A DNA stretch of 64,000 nucleotides. Source: Cladocopium goreaui. Its lineage: Eukaryota; Sar; Dinophyceae; Suessiales; Symbiodiniaceae. Below, one piece after another: positions 23,281 to 32,269 of the stretch; the stretch's first letter is position 1; each line of letters starts with the position of its first letter. Location of the stretch: the NCBI GenBank assembly GCA_947184155.2, contig CAMXCT020001657.1, forward strand, positions 186,001-250,000, written 5' to 3'. Position numbers and translations under genes: made by a program. A model generated the notes under the pieces. The model searched no databases and was not told where the DNA came from. It worked only from the letters and a program-made list of their open reading frames with translations.

Positions 23281-23659
23281 ACTGCTGATGGGAGCATGTT
23301 ACTGAGTAACATTACTCGAATGAGGAACTTTATAGTGATGAAGTAGTTCATGCCTTGAGGGTTCCTAGGTCCAAAATCCTGGTCAGTCGAGTAGGGAAAG
23401 CAGTGGGAAACTCTGATTTCTGAGATAATCTCAAATTAGCAACATATACGCATGAAAATGGACAGCTTGTTCAACAGTTCAAAACCAACTTCTGCAGGTA
23501 CAGGGAGGTGATCAGTCTCCCCTTCCCACCAATGGCAATAGCTTCGTTGCGTGCAGTATGCCAAAGGTGCTGCACGCCCCTGCATCTGATGGATTGTTTG
23601 AATCAACTTGTTAACAGAAACTCAGGTCCGCATGAGTGATAGCGGATTTCACACACACA
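23281..23659 (+). repeat. Direct repeat B, left copy
   Basis: It starts ACTGCTGATGGGAGC and ends GCGGATTTCACACACAC. It contains the near-palindrome ATGTTACTGAGTAACAT close to the left end. Over 23,281-23,650 it is gap-free against 30,869-31,238 and differs at one position (a T/C in TGAGATAATC). Confidence 0.9.
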
Positions 23660-23780
23660 ATGGCCCCCCCGGCAGGGGAGGCAGCTGCTGGTGAACGCTG
23701 TTTTTCATCGCAGTATCAGTTTGCAATATATACATGTCCTAGAAATTCTTGTACAACATATGGGAAAGGTTCACTGTAAA

Positions 23781-24200
23781 TCAAATGGTCTCCTTGGGAC
23801 AGAATAAGGGTCCGGACTGCGTTCCCGTTGGAGAGCGACTCTTCTGAAAACGATCGGTTGAAGGGAACAAGGACTGAACAGATGAACCATCAGCTGCAGT
23901 GAAAGACCGATCTTGACGTCGATGTGATGTAGAACTTGCATTTTCAGAAAGTGGCTCGATCAAAACGTTCTTGATACTCGAGCGTGTCTGACCATCATAA
24001 CTATAGGGCTCCCGGACTTGCGATCTGGATCGTTCACTTTCATTTTCAAAACGAGACTCAACTGAAGCGTTCTTGATACTCGAACGTGTCTGACCATCAC
24101 AAATATAGGGTTCCCGAACTGGCGATCTGGAGCGATCGGTGAGACGTTTCCGAAGGGACCACTGTTCCAAAGTATTGCTAAGTTCACGCAACGAAGGCAT
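23781..24200 (-). CDS. TE3 ORF4: small RS-rich protein with internal duplication
   Basis: The ATG at 24,198-24,200 starts a 139-codon frame, and an earlier TTG in the same frame is less likely. Two units of about 35 residues follow each other, each with (R)SRS(P/Q)VREPY and DGQTRSSIKN, so the gene grew by tandem duplication. The Arg-Ser dipeptides recall RS domains of splicing factors, which bind RNA and RNA-processing proteins. ORF2 of the same element has a similar N-terminus. It is the last gene before the 3' repeat. The function is unknown; RNA binding or nuclear targeting of the retroelement complex is inference. Confidence 0.55.
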   Translation of the reverse strand: MPSLRELSNTLEQWSLRKRLTDRSRSPVREPYICDGQTRSSIKNASVESRFENESERSRSQVREPYSYDGQTRSSIKNVLIEPLSENASSTSHRRQDRSFTAADGSSVQSLFPSTDRFQKSRSPTGTQSGPLFCPKETI

Positions 24201-24539
24201 CGTAAGAAGGAGATAGATTGGTTTGAGTTTGAGCTTAAATATACTCTTCAAAATTCAAAAACGTGTGATTCGAACTGTCAAAGTCAAGATTCGCAATCGG
24301 CAAAAGTATGATGAAAACAACTGAGTTGAGAAAAACACAACATGAACATAACTGAAAAGGTAAATGAAAAAGAAGAAAACAGTGTGACGTTATCGAACTT
24401 CAGATGAAAAACGTCAAAGAATGCCCATTGATGAAAATGTCCAACATCAAATGACTTCACGAAAGTGATGGCGAATGACGACAAAACACGACAATGCGAA
24501 ATCCAGCAACTGTTTTGTCTGCGTTTCCTGTCATGGTAT

Positions 24540-27260
24540 CTAGTCAACGTGAAAAAGAGAATCAGGATCAAGTTGTGGATGACGTGAGCGTACCAATTTG
24601 ATAATCTGACTTCTCAAAGTAGAAGACAATACATCACGTTGTCGTCGAGACCAAATGGACAGAAAATCTTGAATTTGAGGTATTTGTAGAGAACTGGGCC
24701 ATGTATTCTGCAAAATGAGACGAATTCTGGCCAGAGCTCCGGACGTGAGTGCCTTAGTCGTACTTGAACTCCTTGTTGAACGAAACGCTTTGTCCACAGG
24801 TTGAAGATATGTAGTTGTACGCTGTAACACGTCAGCGTTGTATCCTAACAATTCAGATCCTTCAACTTGTTCAAGTAGAATGGGAGGTGAATAGAATGAA
24901 AGATTCCAAAATAACTGCATTTCTGAGTTCCAGTGTCCCACAGGAAGTAGCATCACTCGATTGTCAACGTAACGATGATGAAAAGTGGAATTGTTGGTAA
25001 ATTGACGAAAACAGGACAGAAAAGTATGTTCTCGCATGAGTGCGACAGCTGCACAGAAAATAGGTGCCCATTGACTACCCATGCTGGCACCACGTTTTTG
25101 TAAAAATGTAGACATTCCGACGGTGAAAAAACTGTGATTCAACAGAAAGCTACAAATAGGTAGAATGTCGCCCAAGCGAATATCACGATACATCTTGGTG
25201 TGTTGTCGCCATTGACCTCTAAAAACTCGCAGGGTGCGTTCATGTTGATATACGTGTGCTTGAAGTACAGAATCGAAGGTCTGTCCATGTTGTAAAATAT
25301 ATTGATGAATGGCGAATTCAATAGATCCGAGAATGCGGTCATGTTCAACTTGGTTGTAGAAACCAGCAATATCAGTCTGAAAGAGAAGAAGGTCAGCACC
25401 ATGATCAATTTGGAAAAAGCATTTGATTTCGTTCATCACCTTGTTGATATCACTGTAGCGAAGTAAGGATGGATAAACAACTTTCAAAATATCTTGCAAC
25501 ACCACAGACAAAATATAACCCATCTGTTTTGGCCAAGATCGACTGTAATTAACGATGGGTCGTGCTTTCATAAACGAGCGTGAAGGTTTTGGAAGAATAT
25601 ACGCCTTGCTTAATGATAAATGAAAATCGAAAGCCCAAGGATATCTGTCAGTGATCCATCCAGGAAGATCATACTGAATATTCTTCAGAATAGTGGCTGA
25701 ATCAACATTACAAAGATGAAAAACAGAGGTGTCTTGAAGTGTCTTACACAGCAAATTGTGCCACTGGACAGGACAATGTAAGGTGAGAGACGATGGAAAA
25801 TGATCTGCTGGGGAAGCAATAAGTCCGTCGATCCTTTGTCGAGCCTGTCGAATACGTTTTTGAGTGTACAACTGACCTGAATCATGTTGCAAATTCCAAC
25901 ATGCTTGTAGAAAAGCCTGCCAATACTGAATCAGATCTCGGCGAAGTTTCCAACGTCGTAACCATTTTTCAAATTGGAAGGTGTTTTGATGGAAAAATTG
26001 TGTCCACGTAGGTGTAACTTCATCTTCCAAATGTGCAGTCAGAATAGGATCCAGTGGAAAACATTCCGAGGCGAAGGATGAAATATGATCTGTTTTCCGT
26101 GGATTGTGTTGAACATGAAGAGGAAACAACTGACAAGCACACTGAGGGCGAAACTGAGGTGTCCACAACTTTAGAAAAGAACGAAAATTGTACAAATATT
26201 GAGCTAAAGTTCGATTTTTCACTGTCACAAACGGTGCACGAACTTTGTGAAAAATGGGAAAGTTACAGCGATGATGGTGAGTGAATCCCAGCAACCATTG
26301 TCGAAATCGACGTTCCATTGTATCCGACAAAACCTGTAACTGCATGGGTATATTCGCTGGTGGCGATTCAGTAGCATAAAATTTGAAAATATAACGCAAT
26401 TGAGATTGTGCTCTGGTCCGAAAAGGTTCCGACATATGGTGGCTCAAGCGCCATAACAAGAAAATCAACTGCACATTTGACAACTTCGAACGTAGAATGC
26501 GAGAACAAATGAACTTGTCATGCGTGTCAGAACCAAGGGAATACAGGAAAATGTACAAACTTGTAGTATCCGTAATCCGACGACTAAGAATGCATTGAGC
26601 AGTTTGCAGACTGCGTTTGCGAAATCGTTTCACAAATTTCATCCCTTGAGTACTGGTCTTCAAAGTTGAAGGTCCGAATTGTTGCTTACCAATCCGAAGT
26701 TGTTTCATCAAAGGATTGATCCAAGGCCAATTGTAAATGGGGCGAAAAGTCCTTTGGCATGCTGTTTCAACTGCAAGAAGCTTGTCAACGTCAGTCTGGA
26801 GTAAAGGAAAACCAATAAATTGAAAATAGTTGCGTTGTGCTGACCAGGCCTTCAAAGCTGGTTCGTAGTAAGCAAGTTGGTCTTTCTTTAATTGTCGGTA
26901 TTTTCGTAACCGACTCTGTTCTCTCGAAAACATGGTTTGTTCAGTGGAGCCAATGTAAAACTGAGCATTTCGAAAATGTAAACGACAGTACACGATGCTC
27001 GACCTGTTCCACCATGTCCATGACAAAATTTCTGGAAGTTCGCACTGCCGCAAAATAGTCAGAAGACGTCGATTTTTGGCTGAAAAAGGTCGAATGATGT
27101 AAGCAAAAATGGTCCAAACACTAAGTATCCACATGATCCGTTCCTGTACATGCCATGGTAAAGCTGGAGAAAATTGCAAAGTGTAAATCATGAATTGGAT
27201 GCTAGCAAACCACAGCGACTGAAAATGTGAGGCAAGCTTCGTTGTCTCTGCACCATGCAT
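24540..27260 (-). CDS. TE3 ORF3: GIY-YIG endonuclease plus reverse transcriptase, 906 aa
   Basis: The N-terminal part (about 88-185) reads as a GIY-YIG nuclease: VYC at 90-92 in place of GIY, YIG at 102-104, Arg113, the catalytic-type Glu165 in AVETACQ, and Asn177 in IYNWP. A linker of about 350 residues follows. The reverse transcriptase covers about 555-815: ARPIV (566-570), motif A FQTDIAGFY with Asp630, motif B RGASMGSQWAP (723-733), motif C RYVDNR (763-768). Motif C has Asn767 where YxDD has the second Asp. The nuclease would nick target DNA and the RT copy the RNA from the nick, as in Penelope-like elements. The N-terminal nuclease position matches the permuted Chlamys/Naiad type, and length is normal for such proteins. 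The ATG at 27,258-27,260 is 75 nt after the ORF2 stop. No zinc-finger CCHH module was obvious. Confidence 0.85.
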   Translation of the reverse strand: MHGAETTKLASHFQSLWFASIQFMIYTLQFSPALPWHVQERIMWILSVWTIFAYIIRPFSAKNRRLLTILRQCELPEILSWTWWNRSSIVYCRLHFRNAQFYIGSTEQTMFSREQSRLRKYRQLKKDQLAYYEPALKAWSAQRNYFQFIGFPLLQTDVDKLLAVETACQRTFRPIYNWPWINPLMKQLRIGKQQFGPSTLKTSTQGMKFVKRFRKRSLQTAQCILSRRITDTTSLYIFLYSLGSDTHDKFICSRILRSKLSNVQLIFLLWRLSHHMSEPFRTRAQSQLRYIFKFYATESPPANIPMQLQVLSDTMERRFRQWLLGFTHHHRCNFPIFHKVRAPFVTVKNRTLAQYLYNFRSFLKLWTPQFRPQCACQLFPLHVQHNPRKTDHISSFASECFPLDPILTAHLEDEVTPTWTQFFHQNTFQFEKWLRRWKLRRDLIQYWQAFLQACWNLQHDSGQLYTQKRIRQARQRIDGLIASPADHFPSSLTLHCPVQWHNLLCKTLQDTSVFHLCNVDSATILKNIQYDLPGWITDRYPWAFDFHLSLSKAYILPKPSRSFMKARPIVNYSRSWPKQMGYILSVVLQDILKVVYPSLLRYSDINKVMNEIKCFFQIDHGADLLLFQTDIAGFYNQVEHDRILGSIEFAIHQYILQHGQTFDSVLQAHVYQHERTLRVFRGQWRQHTKMYRDIRLGDILPICSFLLNHSFFTVGMSTFLQKRGASMGSQWAPIFCAAVALMREHTFLSCFRQFTNNSTFHHRYVDNRVMLLPVGHWNSEMQLFWNLSFYSPPILLEQVEGSELLGYNADVLQRTTTYLQPVDKAFRSTRSSSTTKALTSGALARIRLILQNTWPSSLQIPQIQDFLSIWSRRQRDVLSSTLRSQIIKLVRSRHPQLDPDSLFHVD

Positions 27261-27335
27261 ATGCTTGGAATACTTGCGAAATGGCTGCCCCCATGATGAT
27301 GGAGGACTTACTTCACTGGTTTGTAATCCAAAATG

Positions 27336-28424
27336 TCAGTTTCGAAGGAATTGAACGGCGGCCAATACCTTCAAATTGTATTCCGCCTTTGTTTTGGCCA
27401 GTACTGTACTGGGGAGACCCCAATCTGAAAGAATCGATTCTAAATTTGGTCTTTCAGAGGCTGGAAACTGATTGTATTCGTCAGTAATGGTCTTCAACAT
27501 GGCATCAACATTGACTTGTTCCGTCTTAGGAACATTGTTCTTGATCCACTTGTCGAGTTCAGTCATGGTATGTTTGGGTGTGTGTGCGCCTAAGATGGGT
27601 GCGTTTTGTCCACGTCGATATTGTGAGAGTGGAGAACGGTCATCTTGGGCTCCCGGCATACTTGGCATCGACTGACTTTTTTGGCGTCTGAGTTCCTCTG
27701 TTGCTGATTGACGAAACATGGATGGGAGTGTTCCGCCTGGTGGTTCCTCAGTGTTCTGAGTCTGTGATCCTTCCTGAGTAGGAACTTGACTTTGGTTGGC
27801 ACGAAGAGCTGCGTTCTCTTTCTTCATTCTTTCCAGTTCTTCTAACAATGATTGATTGGAATCTTTGGGTGCCAAAGTCTTGAACAAATCAACAGTCTGT
27901 TGAATCAACGCCTCAATTCCTGAAAGCTTGGATTTCCAATCTTGAGAATCACCTGGTTCTGAAGACAAATGCTGGATGAGCTTCGCAAAATCAACATTGT
28001 CTTTTTGTCGGTAGAGTTCACGAAAAAGCATGGTAGAAAATGTGGCTTCAAGGCGATTTCGAAACATCTCACATGCGACATACCTACCATTGGCAACAAG
28101 GCGCAAAGCCCAATTTTCAAGACCGTTGGACACAATGTCGACAAGCTTAACATCAGAAATAGGAATGCCAGCTGTATTGTTCTTTCGTGAAAAATTGGTC
28201 GACTCAACATGTCGTGGAAAAGTCAATCCATACTCCGTCTTTGTGTCATAATGGGTTCGTGTGGATTGCCACGAATCAGGTAAGTCTGGTGATCGTGCAC
28301 GACTGAGGTCTTGGGTCCGGGACAGCGGTCGTCTTCGATCACGGTATTCCTTAGACTCGTGTCGACGATGTCCACGACTGCGATGTCGAGATCTGGATCG
28401 AGAATCTCGGCGTTGAGACTGCAT
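27336..28424 (-). CDS. TE3 ORF2: RS-domain/coiled-coil protein, 362 aa
   Basis: Residues 1-45 are Arg/Ser-rich (RDSRSRSRHRSRGHRR), like the RS domain of SR splicing proteins. A Leu/Glu-rich predicted coiled coil lies around 165-207 (LLEELERMKKENAALRAN). A low-complexity Gln/Ser/Pro linker follows, then a helical C-terminal module at 285-362. This is the layout of an oligomerising nucleic-acid-binding protein, and a Gag-like or RNP-coat role in the element is a reasonable inference. No zinc knuckle is seen. It lies directly upstream of the RT gene with a 75-nt gap, so the two may share a transcript. It is not a family I can name. Confidence 0.6.
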   Translation of the reverse strand: MQSQRRDSRSRSRHRSRGHRRHESKEYRDRRRPLSRTQDLSRARSPDLPDSWQSTRTHYDTKTEYGLTFPRHVESTNFSRKNNTAGIPISDVKLVDIVSNGLENWALRLVANGRYVACEMFRNRLEATFSTMLFRELYRQKDNVDFAKLIQHLSSEPGDSQDWKSKLSGIEALIQQTVDLFKTLAPKDSNQSLLEELERMKKENAALRANQSQVPTQEGSQTQNTEEPPGGTLPSMFRQSATEELRRQKSQSMPSMPGAQDDRSPLSQYRRGQNAPILGAHTPKHTMTELDKWIKNNVPKTEQVNVDAMLKTITDEYNQFPASERPNLESILSDWGLPSTVLAKTKAEYNLKVLAAVQFLRN

Positions 28425-28807
28425 CTGTCCAAATACTGATCACAAACGGATTGAAGAACGACTTACTGACGGGTTTGATCCACTGTGAATTATACCAATC
28501 ATGGAAAACAGTAATGAAAAATTGAACAGAACCAGACAATTTTGATGCAAGTCAAATTGTAGTACTCAAGAAAAACAGCAGCTGAATTAGACTTAACAAA
28601 ATGTAAATACTCTTGATTTCGAAATCATCACTGGGAAAAACATCAAACGTATGTGACTGTAACTCACAAAAAGGTGACTTGGACGAAATCTGAAATGACT
28701 CATGAAGAGATGGCTTGATAAATGAAACCGCTCAAAAAGTGATACAACAGAGCGCAGCTTTTGATCTATGGAGCGCAACAAAATTGTGTGACTTCCATGA
28801 TCATTGA

Positions 28808-30520
28808 TCATGATGATGGGATGATACAAGCTAAATGGCTAAGCGGACTCAAATGAGAACGAAGACCCCAACGTTTGTCACGTCCATGTACACTGTCAAA
28901 ATAGTGTGTACAAGCATGTTCTCCAATAACACCGCCGAGAACGTTGGTCACATGTGGTTGTCTTGATTTAGACATACCGAGCAAACATGTAGGACGATCA
29001 GTGGTAAAATTGGAATATTTCTGTGCCTTTCTCAAGGTTGTGAGCATCACTGATCTGGTCATAACAGGTCTTGCCACAGTAACGCCACGACAGAAAAAGG
29101 TCAATGCCGGGATCCATGTTTCGTCTTGTGGGTCAGTGGATGATGGTCTGATATACCCATGGAACAAACTGTCTGCAGCAGATTGTGGATTCGTGTTGTG
29201 TGCGTAACATATGTATTCTGCAGCAGGAATTTCTGGTTCTTGTGTAAAAACGACTGGTTCCAAGCGAGCGACAATGGCCACAAGAGACTGATTCTGGTGA
29301 TCAAAGAGTAAGTCGATGCACTCCACGAAAGCCCAAACTTCAGAATGTAGAAGGAGAGTAGAGATCAATACTTCGAGTGCGGAATGGATGATTAAAGAGA
29401 ATTTTTCAAACTTGGCGGAATACTCATCTTTGAGGATCTGCATATGGTCAGTCATAAGTTGTTGTTTTAACAGCGCAATCGAGTCAATAGTTCGAAAAGA
29501 GTATTGTTGCTGAAAATATGTCAAAGATGGCGTCCATTTGTCAACTGCCAAAGTGAGTGCACCAGTTTCATATGCATTCTTGATACGGTAAGGATCTTGA
29601 TAGAGTTCTTCACGAATGCGGCCCATGCACTGATATAGGAACCACCAAGGTGATTTCTCAGGTTGTTCTAAAGTAATACAATCACAGCAAAATGTGGCAG
29701 TGGTGGGTAGCGTCCAAAAAGAAATCTGATCACTCTGAGGGTGTAAAAATTCAATAATTTCAACAGTCAAAGGAGGCCGTCCAATGCGAGTCGTAACCTT
29801 TGGTCTAGGTCCGGGTAGTCTTCGATCACTAGTGAAGGTCTTCTTGTGTCCATGATGGTCATGTAAACAATGTACGAACAATCCCCAACGTGGAATGGGA
29901 GCAACTGAGACTGACGGCTGGTCTATAAACATTGATGCCCGAACTCGATCCCGTTGATCTGATTCAGAAGTCAGAGGCACCCGGACCGTTCCATCGCTTG
30001 GTAAATCAGCTGTAACAGTGGGACGTACTCGATCCACTCGGTCATTTGATGTGATCTGATTTTGACGATCATCAGTGACTAAGGGCAGTGCAACTTGAGA
30101 GCTACGGTTCTGACGTTCCACAGTGTCTGAGGGCAGTGCAGAATGAGAGCCCAATCCAGAAACTACGTTCGATCCGTCCATTCGATCATCACGATCAACA
30201 ATTGGTGCACGAAATGAGCTGGGTTGAATGCCAAGAGCATTGGAGAACATCATATTTTGTGACAAAGTCAACATTTGTTGAAACTGCATGTGTTGAACAT
30301 GTTGAACATGTTGAGACTCCGTATGAAGAACAGTCTGGAGTAAGTCCCGTGTCTCTTGAATGTTGGATCCTTCAATTCGATATTGTCCGCATTGTCCTGT
30401 AAATTCAAGAACTGTAGGACGACTTTGGCGACTTACAGGTGTGATCCAGGATGGTGGAGGAGTAGGACTAGGTGGACATCGCGACTTTGGTACTGCAGCT
30501 GGAATATCAGATTTCGACAT
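28808..30520 (-). CDS. TE3 ORF1: 570-aa protein of unknown function
   Basis: It starts at an ATG in good context (GAGCCATGTC). The N-terminus is Pro/Ser-rich and likely disordered (1-40), followed by a His/Gln-rich HVQHVQHMQFQQ stretch (71-82) and an Asp/Arg/Ser-rich region to about 205. An ordered part follows, with paired cysteines FCCDC (277-281) and aromatic-rich segments. The C-terminal 435-568 opens with YICYAHNTNPQSAADSL and GYIRPS and then FFCRGV. The order recalls the start of ADP-ribosyltransferase/RNA-phosphotransferase-like folds (a Tyr-His pair, then a helix and a Gly), but this is only a visual resemblance. It is the first ORF after the 5' repeat. Not recognised otherwise. Confidence 0.6.
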   Translation of the reverse strand: MSKSDIPAAVPKSRCPPSPTPPPSWITPVSRQSRPTVLEFTGQCGQYRIEGSNIQETRDLLQTVLHTESQHVQHVQHMQFQQMLTLSQNMMFSNALGIQPSSFRAPIVDRDDRMDGSNVVSGLGSHSALPSDTVERQNRSSQVALPLVTDDRQNQITSNDRVDRVRPTVTADLPSDGTVRVPLTSESDQRDRVRASMFIDQPSVSVAPIPRWGLFVHCLHDHHGHKKTFTSDRRLPGPRPKVTTRIGRPPLTVEIIEFLHPQSDQISFWTLPTTATFCCDCITLEQPEKSPWWFLYQCMGRIREELYQDPYRIKNAYETGALTLAVDKWTPSLTYFQQQYSFRTIDSIALLKQQLMTDHMQILKDEYSAKFEKFSLIIHSALEVLISTLLLHSEVWAFVECIDLLFDHQNQSLVAIVARLEPVVFTQEPEIPAAEYICYAHNTNPQSAADSLFHGYIRPSSTDPQDETWIPALTFFCRGVTVARPVMTRSVMLTTLRKAQKYSNFTTDRPTCLLGMSKSRQPHVTNVLGGVIGEHACTHYFDSVHGRDKRWGLRSHLSPLSHLACIIPSS

Positions 30521-30868
30521 GGCTCAAACAGATACAGAGGAAAGGTGAAAAACAAAAGAACTAAATGATGACAGAACAGATCTGAGTTGCCCGAACGTGT
30601 AGAATGTAATAAATTCGTGTCTGTCTTTCAGAATTCCAGCCATACGGCTTGCTGCTGTCTTGTGACGTATTCCAAATCTTGTGAAATCTTGCATTGTATT
30701 TGATTCATGTATTTCGGCCTGAAGCCAATTCACACGGGAATTAATACCCGTCAGATTTCGAGGTATTGCAGTACCCCACTATTCTTCCGGAAGGCCGGTA
30801 CCGATTCAACGCGTGTCACCAAACACGCGGACGGCAGTCACAAGTCAGTGACACTGTGCCCGTTACAC
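30521..30868. promoter_or_regulatory. TE3 leader between 5' repeat B and ORF1
   Basis: This 350-bp stretch is gene-free and must carry the leader and any promoter of the ORF cluster not supplied by repeat B. Short inverted repeats occur at its B-proximal end (for example CGTGTC...ACACGCG near 30,810-30,830). No motif can be assigned to a polymerase. Confidence 0.35.
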
Positions 30869-31250
30869 ACTGCTGATGGGAGCATGTTACTGAGTAACAT
30901 TACTCGAATGAGGAACTTTATAGTGATGAAGTAGTTCATGCCTTGAGGGTTCCTAGGTCCAAAATCCTGGTCAGTCGAGTAGGGAAAGCAGTGGGAAACT
31001 CTGATTTCTGAGACAATCTCAAATTAGCAACATATACGCATGAAAATGGACAGCTTGTTCAACAGTTCAAAACCAACTTCTGCAGGTACAGGGAGGTGAT
31101 CAGTCTCCCCTTCCCACCAATGGCAATAGCTTCGTTGCGTGCAGTATGCCAAAGGTGCTGCACGCCCCTGCATCTGATGGATTGTTTGAATCAACTTGTT
31201 AACAGAAACTCAGGTCCGCATGAGTGATAGCGGATTTCACACACACACAC
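30869..31250 (+). repeat. Direct repeat B, right copy
   Basis: It matches 23,281-23,659 with a single mismatch noted. It is the 5' terminal repeat in the sense of the ORFs. It ends in a CACACACACACAC run that continues into the middle element. Confidence 0.9.
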
Positions 31251-31948
31251 ACCCGGCCGGAGCCGGGTCAACCCTGAAAGGCAAGAGGAAGAAAAAAGCG
31301 GACACAAACGACGGGCAACAGGCCGAAACAGCGCAGGGGGGGGAAGGGAACGAACGGACCCCTAAACCCCACGACACATTACAGAGAGGCACGAGGGGAG
31401 AATTAGGGACCAAATGGGGGACTAGTTGGTGACGAGCGAGAAAAACCAAAACAATTAACTTAAAAAAGGACTCAGTTCCACCTATCCTAGAGGTTGTGCG
31501 TTACTCCCCTTCGGGACCGTTGTCAAGTCGTGCCGCAATGGCATAAACAGCTATACGAGTTCCAACGAATTAGGTGCACAATATGTTCAACCTCACCCGA
31601 GTACCAAAAAGAAAGAAAACCATACCTAAAGGTCATGTGCCTGCCTGGCAATCATGTCGTGTTGTACTTCAAATGCTGAAGCTGGAGCTGCAGTAAAAAC
31701 CAGGTTTCTGACTGTTCAGCCCTCTTCGACGTGAAAGAAACGCATTCCCACGTTTCACAAAGGACAGCCGGAGCGGCAGGACATCTCGAAAAAAGTGCAT
31801 AACAGAAAGGCCAACTGTTTCGCTTTACTTAGATGAATTACCAAGTTAGAATGTGTAAATTCGGAAGTCAGGTTTGTCGCCAGTCACCTCAAGCGAGGTT
31901 GCCTCCAGTGGCCCTATGGCACCTTGTCGGAGTCACCATAGGTATCAC
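31251..31948. other. Internal region of TE2, no ORF
   Basis: It is purine-rich at the left, then mixed sequence. The block 31,823-31,862 (CTTTACTTAGATGAATTAC, then GTGTAAATTC) resembles 33,030-33,069 in the outer element. In both cases it lies about 127 bp before the right terminal repeat. Confidence 0.55.
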
Positions 31949-32269
31949 ACTAGACAAGAGTGGATCTTTTAAGAGATCCATCGGGAACTGAGTCCCTAAA
32001 CATGCAACTAGATTAGTTACTTATATATATATAAGACTACGGTGGCCACCAGCTGCGACTTAAATGCGCCCAGGTGCACCACCGAAGTCCTGCGGGTACG
32101 TTTGCACGGGTCCCGGGGAGGTGTCTTCGTTGGTCACCGACCCCCCCGGGACCCCGGTGACCCCCTGCATAGCCCCTGCTCTACCCCTGCTCTATTAGAA
32201 AGGGAGAAGAAGGAAGAAAGAAAAAAGGATAAGTTTTACATCTATTTAGATGCTACACACACGCACACC
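31949..32269 (+). repeat. Direct repeat A, right copy
   Basis: It matches 22,948-23,280. Differences cluster in the left third (missing bases in the TATATA tract, AGACAAGAG for AGACATAGAG). The GC-rich core is the same by eye. Confidence 0.8.

Larger units (their letters stand above)
23281..31250 (-). mobile_element. Inner autonomous-looking GIY-YIG/RT retroelement (TE3)
   Basis: An 8-kb element is bounded by near-identical direct repeats B (23,281-23,659 and 30,869-31,250). It has four intact minus-strand ORFs in the order ORF1 (570 aa), ORF2 (362 aa), ORF3 (906 aa, GIY-YIG plus RT) and ORF4 (139 aa), with gaps of about 383, 75 and 339 nt. All four use ATG starts and TGA, TGA, TAG and TGA stops, and no introns are apparent. 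The endonuclease precedes the RT, as in the permuted Penelope-like elements (Chlamys/Naiad group). Direct terminal repeats are also known in Penelope-like elements (pseudo-LTRs). The match between its terminal repeats (one mismatch by eye in about 370 bp) implies a very recent insertion, likely still competent. Confidence 0.75.
22948..32269. mobile_element. Middle nested element (TE2), flanked by repeat A
   Basis: Direct repeats A (22,948-23,280 and 31,949-32,269) flank it. With the inner element removed, the internal part is about 31,250-31,948. That part has no convincing ORF and begins with a GC-rich hairpin (CCGGCCGGAGCCGGG). The whole, two repeats plus about 700 bp, resembles a terminal-repeat retrotransposon in miniature or another non-autonomous element. 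A copies differ by a few indels and substitutions: more than B, fewer than C. Confidence 0.6.

Noticed and set aside
23056..23346. Frame of about 73 codons conserved in both A repeats
   Set aside because: It starts at GTG, and its conservation is explained by the near-identical repeats. There is no protein feature.
23590..23630. CTGATGG...GAAAC in repeat B, considered as a hammerhead ribozyme (common in Penelope-like elements)
   Set aside because: The CTGATGA core has a G in the last place and the stems do not pair convincingly. An Infernal search with hammerhead models would decide.
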